Below, in pieces: positions 55,014-63,738 of a stretch of 64,000 bases of DNA. The position numbers and the translations under genes are program-made. Origin of the DNA: Pseudonocardia sp. ICBG1293 (GTDB lineage Bacteria > Actinomycetota > Actinomycetes > Mycobacteriales > Pseudonocardiaceae). The notes under the pieces are model-generated. The model was given only the letters and a program-made list of their open reading frames with translations, ran no database searches and was not told where the DNA came from. Numbering within the stretch: position 1 is the first letter of the stretch; each line of letters begins with the position of its first letter. The stretch is taken from positions 558,001 through 622,000 of the forward strand of contig NZ_JAHLEL010000038.1 in NCBI RefSeq assembly GCF_020131355.1, given 5' to 3'.

Positions 55014-55712
55014 ATGCAGGGCTACGCCCCCGTCCCGGCCGGGACCCACGCCCCGCTGCTCTCGCCGGAGTACCGCAGCACCGCGCTGCGGGCGCCGTCC
55101 GAGCAGCCGGTGATCCTGCCCCAGCGGCTCACCGAGATCACCGGCCCGCTGCTCACCGGCCCGGTCCGCCCCGGCGACGACGACCTCACCGTCGGCGCGC
55201 ACGGCGAGGCCCAGGGCCAGCGGATCGTCGTGTCCGGCCGGGTGCTGGACTCCGACGGGCGACCCGTCCCGGACACCCTGGTCGAGGTGTGGCAGGCCAA
55301 CGCCGCGGGCCGCTACGCCCACCGCTGGGACAACTGGCCCGCCCCGCTCGACCCGAACTTCACCGGTGGCGGTCGCGTCCTCACCGACTCGTCGGGTCAC
55401 TACTCGTTCACCACGATCAAGCCCGGCGCCTACCCGTGGGGCAACCACCACAACGCGTGGCGACCCGCCCACATCCACTTCTCGCTGTTCGGGCGCGCGT
55501 TCACCCAGCGGCTGGTGACCCAGATGTACTTCCCGGACGACCCGCTGTTCGGCCAGGACCCGATCTACAACGCGACGCCCGAGGCGGCCCGCGAGCGGCT
55601 GGTGTCCACCTTCGACCTGGACGCGACCCGCCCCGAGTGGGCGCTGGCGTTCCGGTTCGACATCGTGCTGCGCGGCCACGGCGCCACCCCGTTCGAGGAG
55701 CCCCACGCATGA
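55014..55712 (+). CDS. pcaH: Protocatechuate 3,4-dioxygenase beta subunit
   Basis: 232 residues. The non-haem Fe(III) ligands are visible: Tyr in NAAGRYAHRWDN, Tyr in PGAYPWGNHHN and the His pair in WRPAHIHFSLFG. It cleaves protocatechuate between the hydroxyls to beta-carboxymuconate. GAGGAAGGA precedes the ATG. The gene begins 32 bp after IS-D; its original promoter, probably at pobA, is now 2 kb away. Confidence 0.95.
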   Translation: MQGYAPVPAGTHAPLLSPEYRSTALRAPSEQPVILPQRLTEITGPLLTGPVRPGDDDLTVGAHGEAQGQRIVVSGRVLDSDGRPVPDTLVEVWQANAAGRYAHRWDNWPAPLDPNFTGGGRVLTDSSGHYSFTTIKPGAYPWGNHHNAWRPAHIHFSLFGRAFTQRLVTQMYFPDDPLFGQDPIYNATPEAARERLVSTFDLDATRPEWALAFRFDIVLRGHGATPFEEPHA

Positions 55713-56263
55713 GCCTGCCGCTGACCCCCAGCCAGACCGTGGGCCCCTACCTGTCGCTGGGGCTGCCCTGGCCGGACGGGCCGGACGTCGTGCCCGACGG
55801 AACCCCCGGCGCCGTGCTCGTCGGCGGGACCGTCCACGACGGCACCGGTGCGCTCGTGCCCGACGCGCTCGTCGAGACGTGGCAGGCCGATCCGGACGGC
55901 CGCTTCGACCACCCCGACGACCCGCGCGGCGCGGCGAAGTCCACCGTCGAGGGCTTCCGCGGCTTCGGCCGCTGCCCCACCGACGACGAGGGCCGCTGGC
56001 AGATCCGCACGGTGCTGCCCGGCGCCCTCCCCGACGAGGCACCCCACATCGACGTCTCGGTGTTCGCCCGCGGCCTGCTCGACCGCGTGGTCACCCGCAT
56101 CTACTTCCCCGAGCACGCCGACGCCCACGCGTCCGACCCGCTGCTCACCGCGGTCCCGGCCGGGCGCCGGCACACGCTCCTCGCCGTCGCGGACGGACCG
56201 GGCCGCTACCGGTTCGACATCCGGCTGCGCGGCGAGGGGGAGACGGTGTTCCTGGCGCTGTGA
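55709..56263 (+). CDS. pcaG: Protocatechuate 3,4-dioxygenase alpha subunit
   Basis: 184 residues. SQTVGPYLSLGLPW, VPDALVETWQADPDGRF and EAPHIDVSVFARGLLDRV are typical of the alpha subunit, which lacks the iron ligands. ATG overlaps the pcaH stop (ATGA), ensuring equal amounts for the heterodimer. Confidence 0.94.
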   Translation: MSLPLTPSQTVGPYLSLGLPWPDGPDVVPDGTPGAVLVGGTVHDGTGALVPDALVETWQADPDGRFDHPDDPRGAAKSTVEGFRGFGRCPTDDEGRWQIRTVLPGALPDEAPHIDVSVFARGLLDRVVTRIYFPEHADAHASDPLLTAVPAGRRHTLLAVADGPGRYRFDIRLRGEGETVFLAL

Positions 56264-56393
56264 GCGTCCGGGCCGCGGCGGACACCGGGCCCGGTGGCAC
56301 GCCGGGGTGAGGAGTGTGACGCGTCCGGTTGATTCCCGGTGATCCGTCGCGGGTACTCCTGCGAAGATCTACCCAGCAGGGGCGGGAGGACCG

Positions 56394-56972
56394 GTGGACG
56401 CAGCACACTCGTCGGCACACGGGTCGTTCGTGGACCCGGTCCCGTCCGCGGCCCGGGTGCACGGGCGCGTGGCGGCCGTGGTCGCGGACCTGTCGCGGCG
56501 GTACCCGCTGGCCGTGCAGCTCGCCCGCTACGCCGCCGTCGGCGGCGGGGCGACGGCGTTGAACGCCGCGCTGTTCCTGCTGTTCCGGCCGGTGCTCCCG
56601 GCCGTCCCGGCGAACCTGCTCGCGCTGGTCCTCACCACCGCGGTCAGTACCGAGGCCAGCCGTCGTCTCGCCTTCGACGGTGCTCCCGCGCACCGGCTCC
56701 GCGAGTGGGTGCAGGACGCGGGCACCGTCGCGTTCTACGCGACCTACACCTCCGCGGTGCTGCTCGCGCTGCACCAGCTCGCCGGCGCCACCACACCGGG
56801 TGAGGAGGCGGCGGTCGTCGCGGTCGCCAGCCTCGCCGGTGGCCTGCTGCGGTTCGCGGTGCTGCGGTTCTGGGTGTTCGATGTGGCACGGCCGGCCGCC
56901 GCCGGCGCGCTGCCCGACCAGGGAGGACGGCACCCGTGCCCGGAACAGTCGAGTTCGACCCCTTCGACCTGA
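56394..56972 (+). CDS. GtrA-family membrane protein
   Basis: 192 residues with four membrane helices between residues 40 and 160. RYAAVGGGATALNAALFLLF and the C-terminal LLRFAVLRFWVFD are GtrA signatures. Such proteins help move or modify lipid-linked sugars for cell-wall polysaccharides. GTG start. Its end overlaps the next gene by 37 bases in another frame. Confidence 0.82.
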   Translation: MDAAHSSAHGSFVDPVPSAARVHGRVAAVVADLSRRYPLAVQLARYAAVGGGATALNAALFLLFRPVLPAVPANLLALVLTTAVSTEASRRLAFDGAPAHRLREWVQDAGTVAFYATYTSAVLLALHQLAGATTPGEEAAVVAVASLAGGLLRFAVLRFWVFDVARPAAAGALPDQGGRHPCPEQSSSTPST

Positions 56973-57848
56973 CCGTCGGCCCGCCGGAGGAGCGGGTCGT
57001 CGTGCACGGGGTGCGCGGGGGCGAGGTCCCGCCGGTGCTCCTGCTGCACGGGTTCCCGCAGACCCACGCGATGTGGGGGCCGCTCGCGGCGGACCTGGCC
57101 CGCGACCACACCGTCGTCGCCACGGACCTGCGCGGCTACGGGGAGTCCGGCCGCCCCGCCGACGGCGAGAACCACGCGGGGTACTCGTTCCGGGCGATGG
57201 CCGCCGACCAGGTCGACGTCATGGCGCGTCTCGGGTTCGACACCTTCGCCGTCGTCGGCCACGACCGTGGCGCCCGGGTCACCCACCGGATGTTGCTCGA
57301 CCATCCCGAGCGCGTCGCACAGGCCGCGTTGCTCGACATCCTCCCCACCGGCTACGTCTACTCCCACACCGACCGGGCGCTGGCGACGGCGTACTACCAC
57401 TGGTTCCTGTTCATCCAGCCCGCCGACCTGCCCGAGCGGCTGATCGCCGGGGACCCGGTCGGGTACCTGCACTCGCTGCTCGGCGGCTGGGGGTCCGGGC
57501 TGGACGCGCACCCGCCCGAGGCGCTGGCCTCCTACGAGCGCGCGTTCGCCGACCCGGCCGCCCGGCACGCGATGATGGAGGACTACCGCGCCGGCGCGTC
57601 GATCGACCTCGAGCACGACGCCGCCTCCGCCGCCGCGCACGAGCGGATCGCCGCACCCACGCTCGTGCTGTGGGGGCGAGCGCGGTGTCGTCGGCGCCAA
57701 CGCGGAGAGCCCGCTCGAGGTGTGGCGGCGCGCGGCCGCCGACCCCGCACTGGTCACCGGCGACGCGGTCGCCGGCGCCGGGCACTTCCTCGTCGACGAG
57801 CAGCCCGCCGCGACGACCGCGGCGGTACGGGCCTTCCTCGGCGGCTGA
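56936..57848 (+). pseudogene. Haloacetate-dehalogenase-like alpha/beta hydrolase with a frameshift
   Basis: The first 246 codons encode the family core: LLLHGFPQTHAMW, ATDLRGYGESGRP and the nucleophile Asp in VGHDRGARVTHRML. After TLVLWG (about 57673-57677) the frame is lost; the family's end continues in the +1 frame as ERGVVGANAESPLEVWR and GAGHFLVDEQPAA, which holds the catalytic His. A one-base insertion next to a run of five G explains it. In the present frame translation runs into the next gene and lacks the His. Mutation or sequence error cannot be told apart here. Confidence 0.82.
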
Positions 57849-57874
57849 CCGGAGGATCCGGGAGACTCGCCCGT

Positions 57875-58171
57875 ATGCGACGAACCACCCCCATCCGGGC
57901 ACTGCTCGGCACGCTGGCAGCGCTCGCGCTCGTCCTCACCACCGCCGCGTCGTGCGGCGGCGCGCCCGCGACGCCCGCTCCGGCACCCGCACCCCCGCAG
58001 CAACAGCAGCAGGACGGTGACGACCGGGACGGTGACGACCAGGACGGCGACGACGACCGGGACGGCGACGACGGGAACGACACCGACAGCGGGAACGACG
58101 CCGACGGGAGCGACGACGGGGACGACACCGGCGGGAACGACACCGGCGGGAACGACACCGACGACGGCTGA
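57875..58171 (+). CDS. Small Asp/Asn/Gly-rich lipoprotein
   Basis: 98 residues. A signal peptide (RALLGTLAALALVLTTAA) ends in lipobox AASCGG with Cys27. The mature part is Pro/Ala-rich, then five Gln, then a long run of D, G and N built on repeats such as DGDD and GNDT. Highly acidic and low-complexity; it may bind divalent cations at the cell surface, but no known motif is complete. ATG start, preceded by a GGAG-type site. Convergent with the methyltransferase gene. Confidence 0.7.
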   Translation: MRRTTPIRALLGTLAALALVLTTAASCGGAPATPAPAPAPPQQQQQDGDDRDGDDQDGDDDRDGDDGNDTDSGNDADGSDDGDDTGGNDTGGNDTDDG

Positions 58172-58185
58172 GCCGCCGGCGGGCC

Positions 58186-59022
58186 TCAGCCGCGCACGGC
58201 GTGCACGATCCCCCAGGTGAGCTTCCCGGCCCGCCCGCCGTCCACCCAGTGCTGCAGGCCCGCCTTCATCGCGGTCAGGTAGGGCCCCGAGATCGAGGAC
58301 GACAGCTCCTCCTCGTGGGCCACCAGCTCCTCGCGCACCCGGCGGTAGTGGGTCGGCAGGTGCTCGGCGTGGTCGTGGAACCCGACGTCGGTGAACCCCC
58401 GCCGCTCCAGCCCCTCGGTGTAGAACCCGGGCGTGGCCATCGACGACAGCGCGATGCGGTCGAGGATCGGCTGGATCGAGGACTGGTCGAGGTCGTCGAC
58501 GGCCATCGGGTCGGTGAAGACCACCTGTCCTCCCGGACGCAGCACCCGGGCGATCTCGTCCAGCACGGTGTCGCGCGATCCGGAGTGCAGGAACGCGTCC
58601 TGGGACCAGACCAGGTCGACCGAGGCGGTCTCGACCGGCACGTCCTCGTAGCTCCCGGTGGTGACCTCCACCTGCCCGGACAGTCCCTGCTCGCGGGTCA
58701 TCCGCTCGTTGCGGGCGTTCTCCACGGGGGACAGGTTGAGGCAGTGCACCGTGGCCCCGTGCGCGGACGCCAGCCGGCGGGCGGCACCGCCGTAGCCCGC
58801 CCCGAGGTCCAGCACCCTGGTGCCGGGCCCGACCCCGGCGACCTCGGCCATCCGGGTCACCGTGCGTGCGCTGGCCACGGAGATGAGCTCGTCCGGTGTC
58901 GCGTAGACGCCGACGTGGATGTCCTCCCCGCCCCAGACCCGGGAGTAGAAGGTGTCGGCGTCGTCGGAGTCGTAGTACGAGCGGGCGGTGTGCTCGGCGG
59001 TGTCGTGGGGCGTCCGTGTCAC
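58186..59022 (-). CDS. Sarcosine/dimethylglycine N-methyltransferase
   Basis: 278 residues. SAM-binding LDLGAGYGGAARRLA and family-specific YYDSDDADTFYSRVWGGEDI and SQDAFLHSGSRDTVLDEIA, as in the halophile SDMT enzymes. It carries out the last methylations of glycine betaine synthesis. GTG start overlaps the GSMT stop (GTGA), so both are made together. Confidence 0.92.
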   Translation of the reverse strand: MTRTPHDTAEHTARSYYDSDDADTFYSRVWGGEDIHVGVYATPDELISVASARTVTRMAEVAGVGPGTRVLDLGAGYGGAARRLASAHGATVHCLNLSPVENARNERMTREQGLSGQVEVTTGSYEDVPVETASVDLVWSQDAFLHSGSRDTVLDEIARVLRPGGQVVFTDPMAVDDLDQSSIQPILDRIALSSMATPGFYTEGLERRGFTDVGFHDHAEHLPTHYRRVREELVAHEEELSSSISGPYLTAMKAGLQHWVDGGRAGKLTWGIVHAVRG

Positions 59023-59870
59023 TCGGCGTCCTCCTGGTCGAGGTAGGCCTTCTCGGCGATGTGCACGAAGAAGTCGGGCTCGTCGTCGGCGTAGGTCGAC
59101 TGGAAGTCGCCGAAGGTCTCGACCCGCTGGAACCCGACCTCGTGCATGAGACGACGGGTGTAGTCCTTGCGCAGCGGGAACATGTTCAGGTGGTACTGGG
59201 ACCCGTCGGGGAACCGGTAGCGGAACCGGGCGAGGCCGTCGTCGACGTACTCCGGCTCGGCGACGATGTCGTCGCCGCAGTAGTAGTAGCGGTGCTTCGA
59301 GGTGAAGCCGTTGTCCAGGATCGCGTCGTAGTTGCGCTGGTCCAGGATCAGCACGCCGTCGTGGGAGAGCATCGCGTAGAACTCGGCGAGCGCCTTGCGG
59401 CGGTCACGCTCGGAGAACAGGTGGGTGAACGAGTTGCCGAGGCAGATGATCGCGTCGTACTCGCCGTGCACGTCCCGGTTGAGCCAGCGCCAGTCGGCCT
59501 GCACGACGCGCAGCACGTGCCCGCCGAACTTCATCCCGTTGTCGAAGGCCTTCGCCAGCATCTCGGCGCTGCCGTCGGCGGACACGACGGTCTCGAAGCC
59601 CTCCTCCAGCAGCCGCACGGAGTGGAAGCCGGTGCCGGTCGCCACGTCGAGCACGCTGGTGACCCCGCGCCTGCGGAGCTGGTCCACGAAGAACCGCCCC
59701 TCGCTGGCGTAGCGGGCCCGCCAGTCGATCAGCTCGTCCCACTTGTCGACGAAGGTCTGCACGTACTCGTGCTTGTAGTGGGTGGACTCGCGGACCTCGG
59801 TGGGCGTGTCGCCGAACTCCTGCACGGTGCTGGCGGGCCCCCGGAGCCCGCTGCGGTGGTCTGCCGTCAT
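59019..59870 (-). CDS. Glycine/sarcosine N-methyltransferase
   Basis: 283 residues. SAM motif LDVATGTGFHSVRLLEEGF, then IICLGNSFTHLFSERDRRKAL and LDQRNYDAILDNGF, all characteristic of GSMT. It methylates glycine to sarcosine and dimethylglycine; the downstream enzyme finishes betaine. The operon gives de novo synthesis of the osmolyte, while the left end of the window encodes its breakdown. Confidence 0.93.
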   Translation of the reverse strand: MTADHRSGLRGPASTVQEFGDTPTEVRESTHYKHEYVQTFVDKWDELIDWRARYASEGRFFVDQLRRRGVTSVLDVATGTGFHSVRLLEEGFETVVSADGSAEMLAKAFDNGMKFGGHVLRVVQADWRWLNRDVHGEYDAIICLGNSFTHLFSERDRRKALAEFYAMLSHDGVLILDQRNYDAILDNGFTSKHRYYYCGDDIVAEPEYVDDGLARFRYRFPDGSQYHLNMFPLRKDYTRRLMHEVGFQRVETFGDFQSTYADDEPDFFVHIAEKAYLDQEDAE

Positions 59871-60211
59871 GGGCGCGCCTCCTCGGCGCTCGGGTGCGGG
59901 ACGGCCCTGACGGTAGGTGCCCCCGCGGCCCCTGTCCGCTCACCGAGGGTGAGCCTGGAACGGCCGCCGGAGTTGTGCTATGCGCAACTCACCCGGTCAT
60001 CCGGTGTCTTTCCGGGCAGCGACGACACAGGTCGCCACGGGGGTGGACGGCGCGCGGGCCCACCAGTGACGTCACGTGGTCGTCACACGCCGTCGGTCCG
60101 GAATGGACGCCGCGTCACGGCCGTGCGGCCGGTCCCGGCTCGCGCCCGGGACGCCGGTGATCCGTTCACCCCGGGTGATCTGTGGTTCCGGTCACAGTAC
60201 GGGATCGGAGT
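59871..60211. promoter_or_regulatory. Upstream region of the betaine synthesis operon with AGTTG palindrome
   Basis: The 341-bp spacer holds AGTTGTGCTATGCGCAACT at 59971-59989, a 19-bp palindrome with one mismatch, about 100 bases before the GSMT start. Its core 17 bases (GTTG...CAAC) have the same size and ends as GTTGCGTAACAAGCAAC upstream of the Rieske gene. No gene is seen in the spacer. Confidence 0.5.
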
Positions 60212-61418
60212 TCACTCGTCCGGGGTAACGGCGTCGCCCCACAGGGAGCCCAGCGCGCGTCGCCGCTCGGTGCGTCCGAGCCCCCGCAGGTCCGCCGTAC
60301 CCCGGTCGGTGACGACCACGTCGACGTCGTGCGACGGTGTCGTCACCGGCCCGCCGAGCCGCTCGACCAGCGTGGGGCGGCCGCGGTGGGCCGACGGCAG
60401 CGCGATCACCGAGAGCCCCGGCCCGCGGGCGGCGGCCGCCGCGAAGTCCGGGTGCCCCCCGATCATCCCGGCCGCCGACCCGGCGACGCCCTCGACGTTG
60501 ACCTGGCCGTCGAGATCGATCTCCAGGGCGGTGTTCAGCGCGACCAGCGGGCCCGGGTCGGTGCTGAGCCGGGACACGTCGTGGGTGTACCCGACCGGCC
60601 GGACGGTCCCGTGCCCGGCGCGGCCGAGCCGGTCGGCCCAGTCGTGGAGCCGGGGGCCGCCGTAGAGCGCCGTCGAGGACGGCGTGGCACGCAGCAGCCC
60701 GCGGGCGTCCAGGTCGACGACCGCGTCGGCGAGCAGGCCGGAGTCCACCGCGACCGGCACGTCCAGGGCGTCGACGAGCGCGGCGGCCAGCCGACCCGGC
60801 CCGAACTGGATCCGGGCCCCGGCGGGGACGAGGCGGGCGACCGCGGCGGGCGACCGCCCGGTCGGCGTCGGTCGGGGTCGGGCCCGCGACGGCGAACGGG
60901 GCCCCGGCCGGCCCGTCGACCTCGCCGAGCACGCTCACCCCGGTCAGCGGGGGGCCGACATCGGCGTGCGGGGCGGTGGCGGACACGACCGCGGCGACCG
61001 GCACCCCGGCGTCGTACAGCGCGCGCATCCAGGACACCTCCGCGCCGAACCGCAGCTCGCCCCGGTCGTCGCGGACGACGGTGGCCAGCAGCAGGTCCGG
61101 GCGCAGCGGCCCGGTCAGCACCGCGGGCGTCGCCGAGAGCCGGGCCGGGACCCGGTGCGCGTGCCCGGACTCGACCAGCGCGCGCACCCCCGGCCCGCCC
61201 ACGACCGTGCGGATGTCGGCGAACGCAGCCGGGTCGATGTCCGGGGCGGGGCCGGGCACCCAGCCCAGCACCAGCCGTACGCCCCCGACCCGCCCCGCGA
61301 CCTCCGACAGCGGGCGGGCGAGCGCGTAGGGGAGCCCGCAGCCGTCGGCCACCGCCACCCGGCAACCCGGTGCGACCAGCTCGGACAGACCGCGTGCGAG
61401 GTCACCGTCGACGCCCAT
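60212..61418 (-). pseudogene. Acetyl-CoA hydrolase/transferase family gene with a frameshift
   Basis: From ATG 61418 the frame gives the N-terminal domain (VAVADGCGLPYALARPL, VLGWVPGPAPD). Near 60843-60855 the frame changes by one base: the continuation VARLVPAGARIQFGPGRLAA and the C-terminal domain (VNVEGVAGSAAGMIGGHPDF, PVTTPSHDVDVVVTDRG) are in the next frame. Together they make about 400 residues of the CoA-transferase/hydrolase family. The site lies in a local repeat GGGCGACCGC, prone to slippage or misreading. Confidence 0.8.
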
Positions 61419-61452
61419 GCGTCCATCCGACCACAGCGCTAGCGTTCCGGGC

Positions 61453-62442
61453 ATGGGGACCGACCAGGACAGCGGTGAGTTCGTGCGGGACGCGCTCGGG
61501 GTGGCCGAGCGGATCACGGCCGACGGGTCGTCACCGTGGCCGGTCGAGGCGGGCCGCTACCGCCTGGTCGGCGCGCGGGCCTGCCCGTGGGCGAACCGGG
61601 TCATCATCACCCGGCGGCTGCTCGGGCTGGAGGGCGCCATCTCGATGGGTGTCGCCGGCCCGCTGCACGACGAGCGGAGCTGGCGCTTCCACCTCGACCC
61701 CGGCGACGTGGACCCGGTGCTGGGCATCGAGTACCTGCGCGAGGCCTACGAGAAGGCCGTCCCCGGCTACGACGAGGGCGTCACCGTCCCGGCGATGGTC
61801 GAGATCTCCTCGGGCAAGGTCGTCACCAACGAGTACGCGTTGCTGGAGCGCGACCTGTCCGGCCAGTGGCGGGAGTTCCACCGCGAGGGCGCCCCGGACC
61901 TGTGGACCGACGAGGACGCGATCGAGCGGATCGGGAAGGGGATCTTCCACGACGTCAACAACGGCGTCTACAAGTGCGGGTTCGCCTCGTCCCAGCGGGC
62001 CTACGACCGTGCCTACGACGCCCTGTGGTCCCGGATGGACGAGCTGTCCGAGCACCTGTCGACGCGCCGCTACCTGGTCGGCGACTCCATCACCCAGGCC
62101 GACATCCGGCTGTGGGTGACCCTGGTCCGCTTCGCCGCCGCCTACCACGGCCACTTCAAGGCCAACCGGCACAAGCTGACCGAGCTGCCGGTGCTCTGGG
62201 CCTACGCCCGGGACCTGTTCCAGACCCCCGGCTTCGGCGACACGATCGACTTCGAGCAGGTCAAACAGCACTACTACGGCGTGCACACGTCGGTGAACCC
62301 GACCGGGATCGTCCCGAAGGGGCCGGACTCGGCGAACTGGCTCACCGCGCACGGCCGCGAGGAGCTGGGCGGGCGCCCGTTCGGCGACGGGACCCCGCCC
62401 GGCCCGCCGCCGGAGTCCGAGCGGGTCCCCCCGCTCACCTGA
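61453..62442 (+). CDS. GST-family reductase (glutathionyl-hydroquinone-reductase/Xi class-like)
   Basis: 329 residues. Thioredoxin-like domain with ARACPWANRVIITRRLLGLE (active Cys in CPW) and a C-terminal helical domain (VYKCGFASSQRAYDRAYDAL, YLVGDSITQADIRLWVTLVRF). Actinobacteria lack glutathione, so mycothiol conjugates are the likely substrates. It may reduce thiol adducts of quinones made during aromatic breakdown. Confidence 0.88.
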   Translation: MGTDQDSGEFVRDALGVAERITADGSSPWPVEAGRYRLVGARACPWANRVIITRRLLGLEGAISMGVAGPLHDERSWRFHLDPGDVDPVLGIEYLREAYEKAVPGYDEGVTVPAMVEISSGKVVTNEYALLERDLSGQWREFHREGAPDLWTDEDAIERIGKGIFHDVNNGVYKCGFASSQRAYDRAYDALWSRMDELSEHLSTRRYLVGDSITQADIRLWVTLVRFAAAYHGHFKANRHKLTELPVLWAYARDLFQTPGFGDTIDFEQVKQHYYGVHTSVNPTGIVPKGPDSANWLTAHGREELGGRPFGDGTPPGPPPESERVPPLT

Positions 62443-62504
62443 CCCGGGGAGCGGCCGCCCGTCGCGGCGCGGCGGGGGAGCCGGGACCGGGCGGGCCTGT
62501 CACG

Positions 62505-63731
62505 ATGGTCGCGATGCGACTGCCCCGACGACTCCACCCCGTGATCCGGCAGCGACGCCGTCGCAGCACCGGACTGCTCACCGCCGCCGTCGTGGGCGCG
62601 CTGACGGCGGGCCTCGTCGCCGTCGCCGGGCCGCAGCTCACCGCGAACAGCACCGACGCCGCCCAACCGGGCGCCCGGCCGCAGGCGGCGCCGGCGGCAC
62701 AGCCGGCGCCGGACCCGGACACCTGCGCCCCGATGGTGGCGGCACTGTCCCCGCGCGACCGGCTCGCCCAGCGCCTCATGGTCGGGGTGGACGCCGCCGA
62801 CCCGGCCGGGGCGACCGCGATCGTCCGGGCCTCGCAGGTCGGCGGGGTGTTCCTCGGCGGCAACGACACCGCGCTGCTGCAGCAGGACCGGCTCGCGGCG
62901 CTGCAGACGGCGTCCCGCACGCCGCTCGCCGTCGCCGTGGACGAGGAGGGCGGCCGGGTCCAGCGCATCGACGAGCTCGACGGTGACGTCCCCAGCGCCC
63001 GGCAGATGGCCGCGTCCGAGAGCCCCGAGCAGGTCACCGAGATCGCCCGGGAGCGCGCCGGACAGCTGAGGGCCCGCGGCGTCACCTGGAACCTCGCGCC
63101 GTCGGTGGACGTCTCCGACCAGCCGCGCACCGCCGTCATCGGGGACCGGTCGTTCTCCGACGACCCGGCCACCGTCACCCGCTACGCCGCGGCCTGGGCC
63201 GAGGGGCAGCAGGCCGGCGGAGTGTTCGGGGTCCTCAAGCACTTCCCCGGTCACGGGCACAGCTCCGGCGACTCGCACAAGGGATCGGTGAGCACCCCGC
63301 CGCTGGAGCAGCTGCGCGGGAACGACCTGCGGCCCTACGCCGACCTCGTCGGGCCGGGGAAGCCGCTCGACGGGCGGGTCGGGGTCATGCTCGGCCACCT
63401 CGACGTACCCGGTCTGACCTCCGACGTGCCCACCAGCATCGACGCGGCCACCTACCGCCTGCTGCGAGCCGACTACCGGTTCGACGGTCTGGCCATGACC
63501 GACGACCTCGGCGCGATGAAGGCGATCACCGACCGGTTCGGGCTCGCCGAGGCCGCCACCCGGGCACTGAGCGCCGGTGCGGACATGGCGCTGTTCTCCA
63601 ACGTCACCCCGGTCGCGCCGCTGCTCGACGCCGCGGAGAAGGCACTGGCCGACGGGCGGATCACGGCGCAGGACAACGACACCGCCGTCGCCCGGGTGCT
63701 GGCGGCCAAAGGGCTCTGCACCCGGGGCTGA
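62505..63731 (+). CDS. Exported family 3 glycoside hydrolase (beta-N-acetylglucosaminidase, LpqI/NagZ-like)
   Basis: 408 residues. An N-terminal arginine-rich start and hydrophobic segment (GLLTAAVVGALTAGLVAVAG) act as signal/anchor, followed by an Ala/Pro linker. The GH3 domain shows AVDEEGGRVQRI, the histidine loop KHFPGHGHSSGDSH and the nucleophile Asp in AMTDDLGAM. It probably removes GlcNAc from muropeptides during cell-wall recycling. ATG 62505 or 62514. Confidence 0.9.
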   Translation: MVAMRLPRRLHPVIRQRRRRSTGLLTAAVVGALTAGLVAVAGPQLTANSTDAAQPGARPQAAPAAQPAPDPDTCAPMVAALSPRDRLAQRLMVGVDAADPAGATAIVRASQVGGVFLGGNDTALLQQDRLAALQTASRTPLAVAVDEEGGRVQRIDELDGDVPSARQMAASESPEQVTEIARERAGQLRARGVTWNLAPSVDVSDQPRTAVIGDRSFSDDPATVTRYAAAWAEGQQAGGVFGVLKHFPGHGHSSGDSHKGSVSTPPLEQLRGNDLRPYADLVGPGKPLDGRVGVMLGHLDVPGLTSDVPTSIDAATYRLLRADYRFDGLAMTDDLGAMKAITDRFGLAEAATRALSAGADMALFSNVTPVAPLLDAAEKALADGRITAQDNDTAVARVLAAKGLCTRG

Positions 63732-63738
63732 CGCGGGC

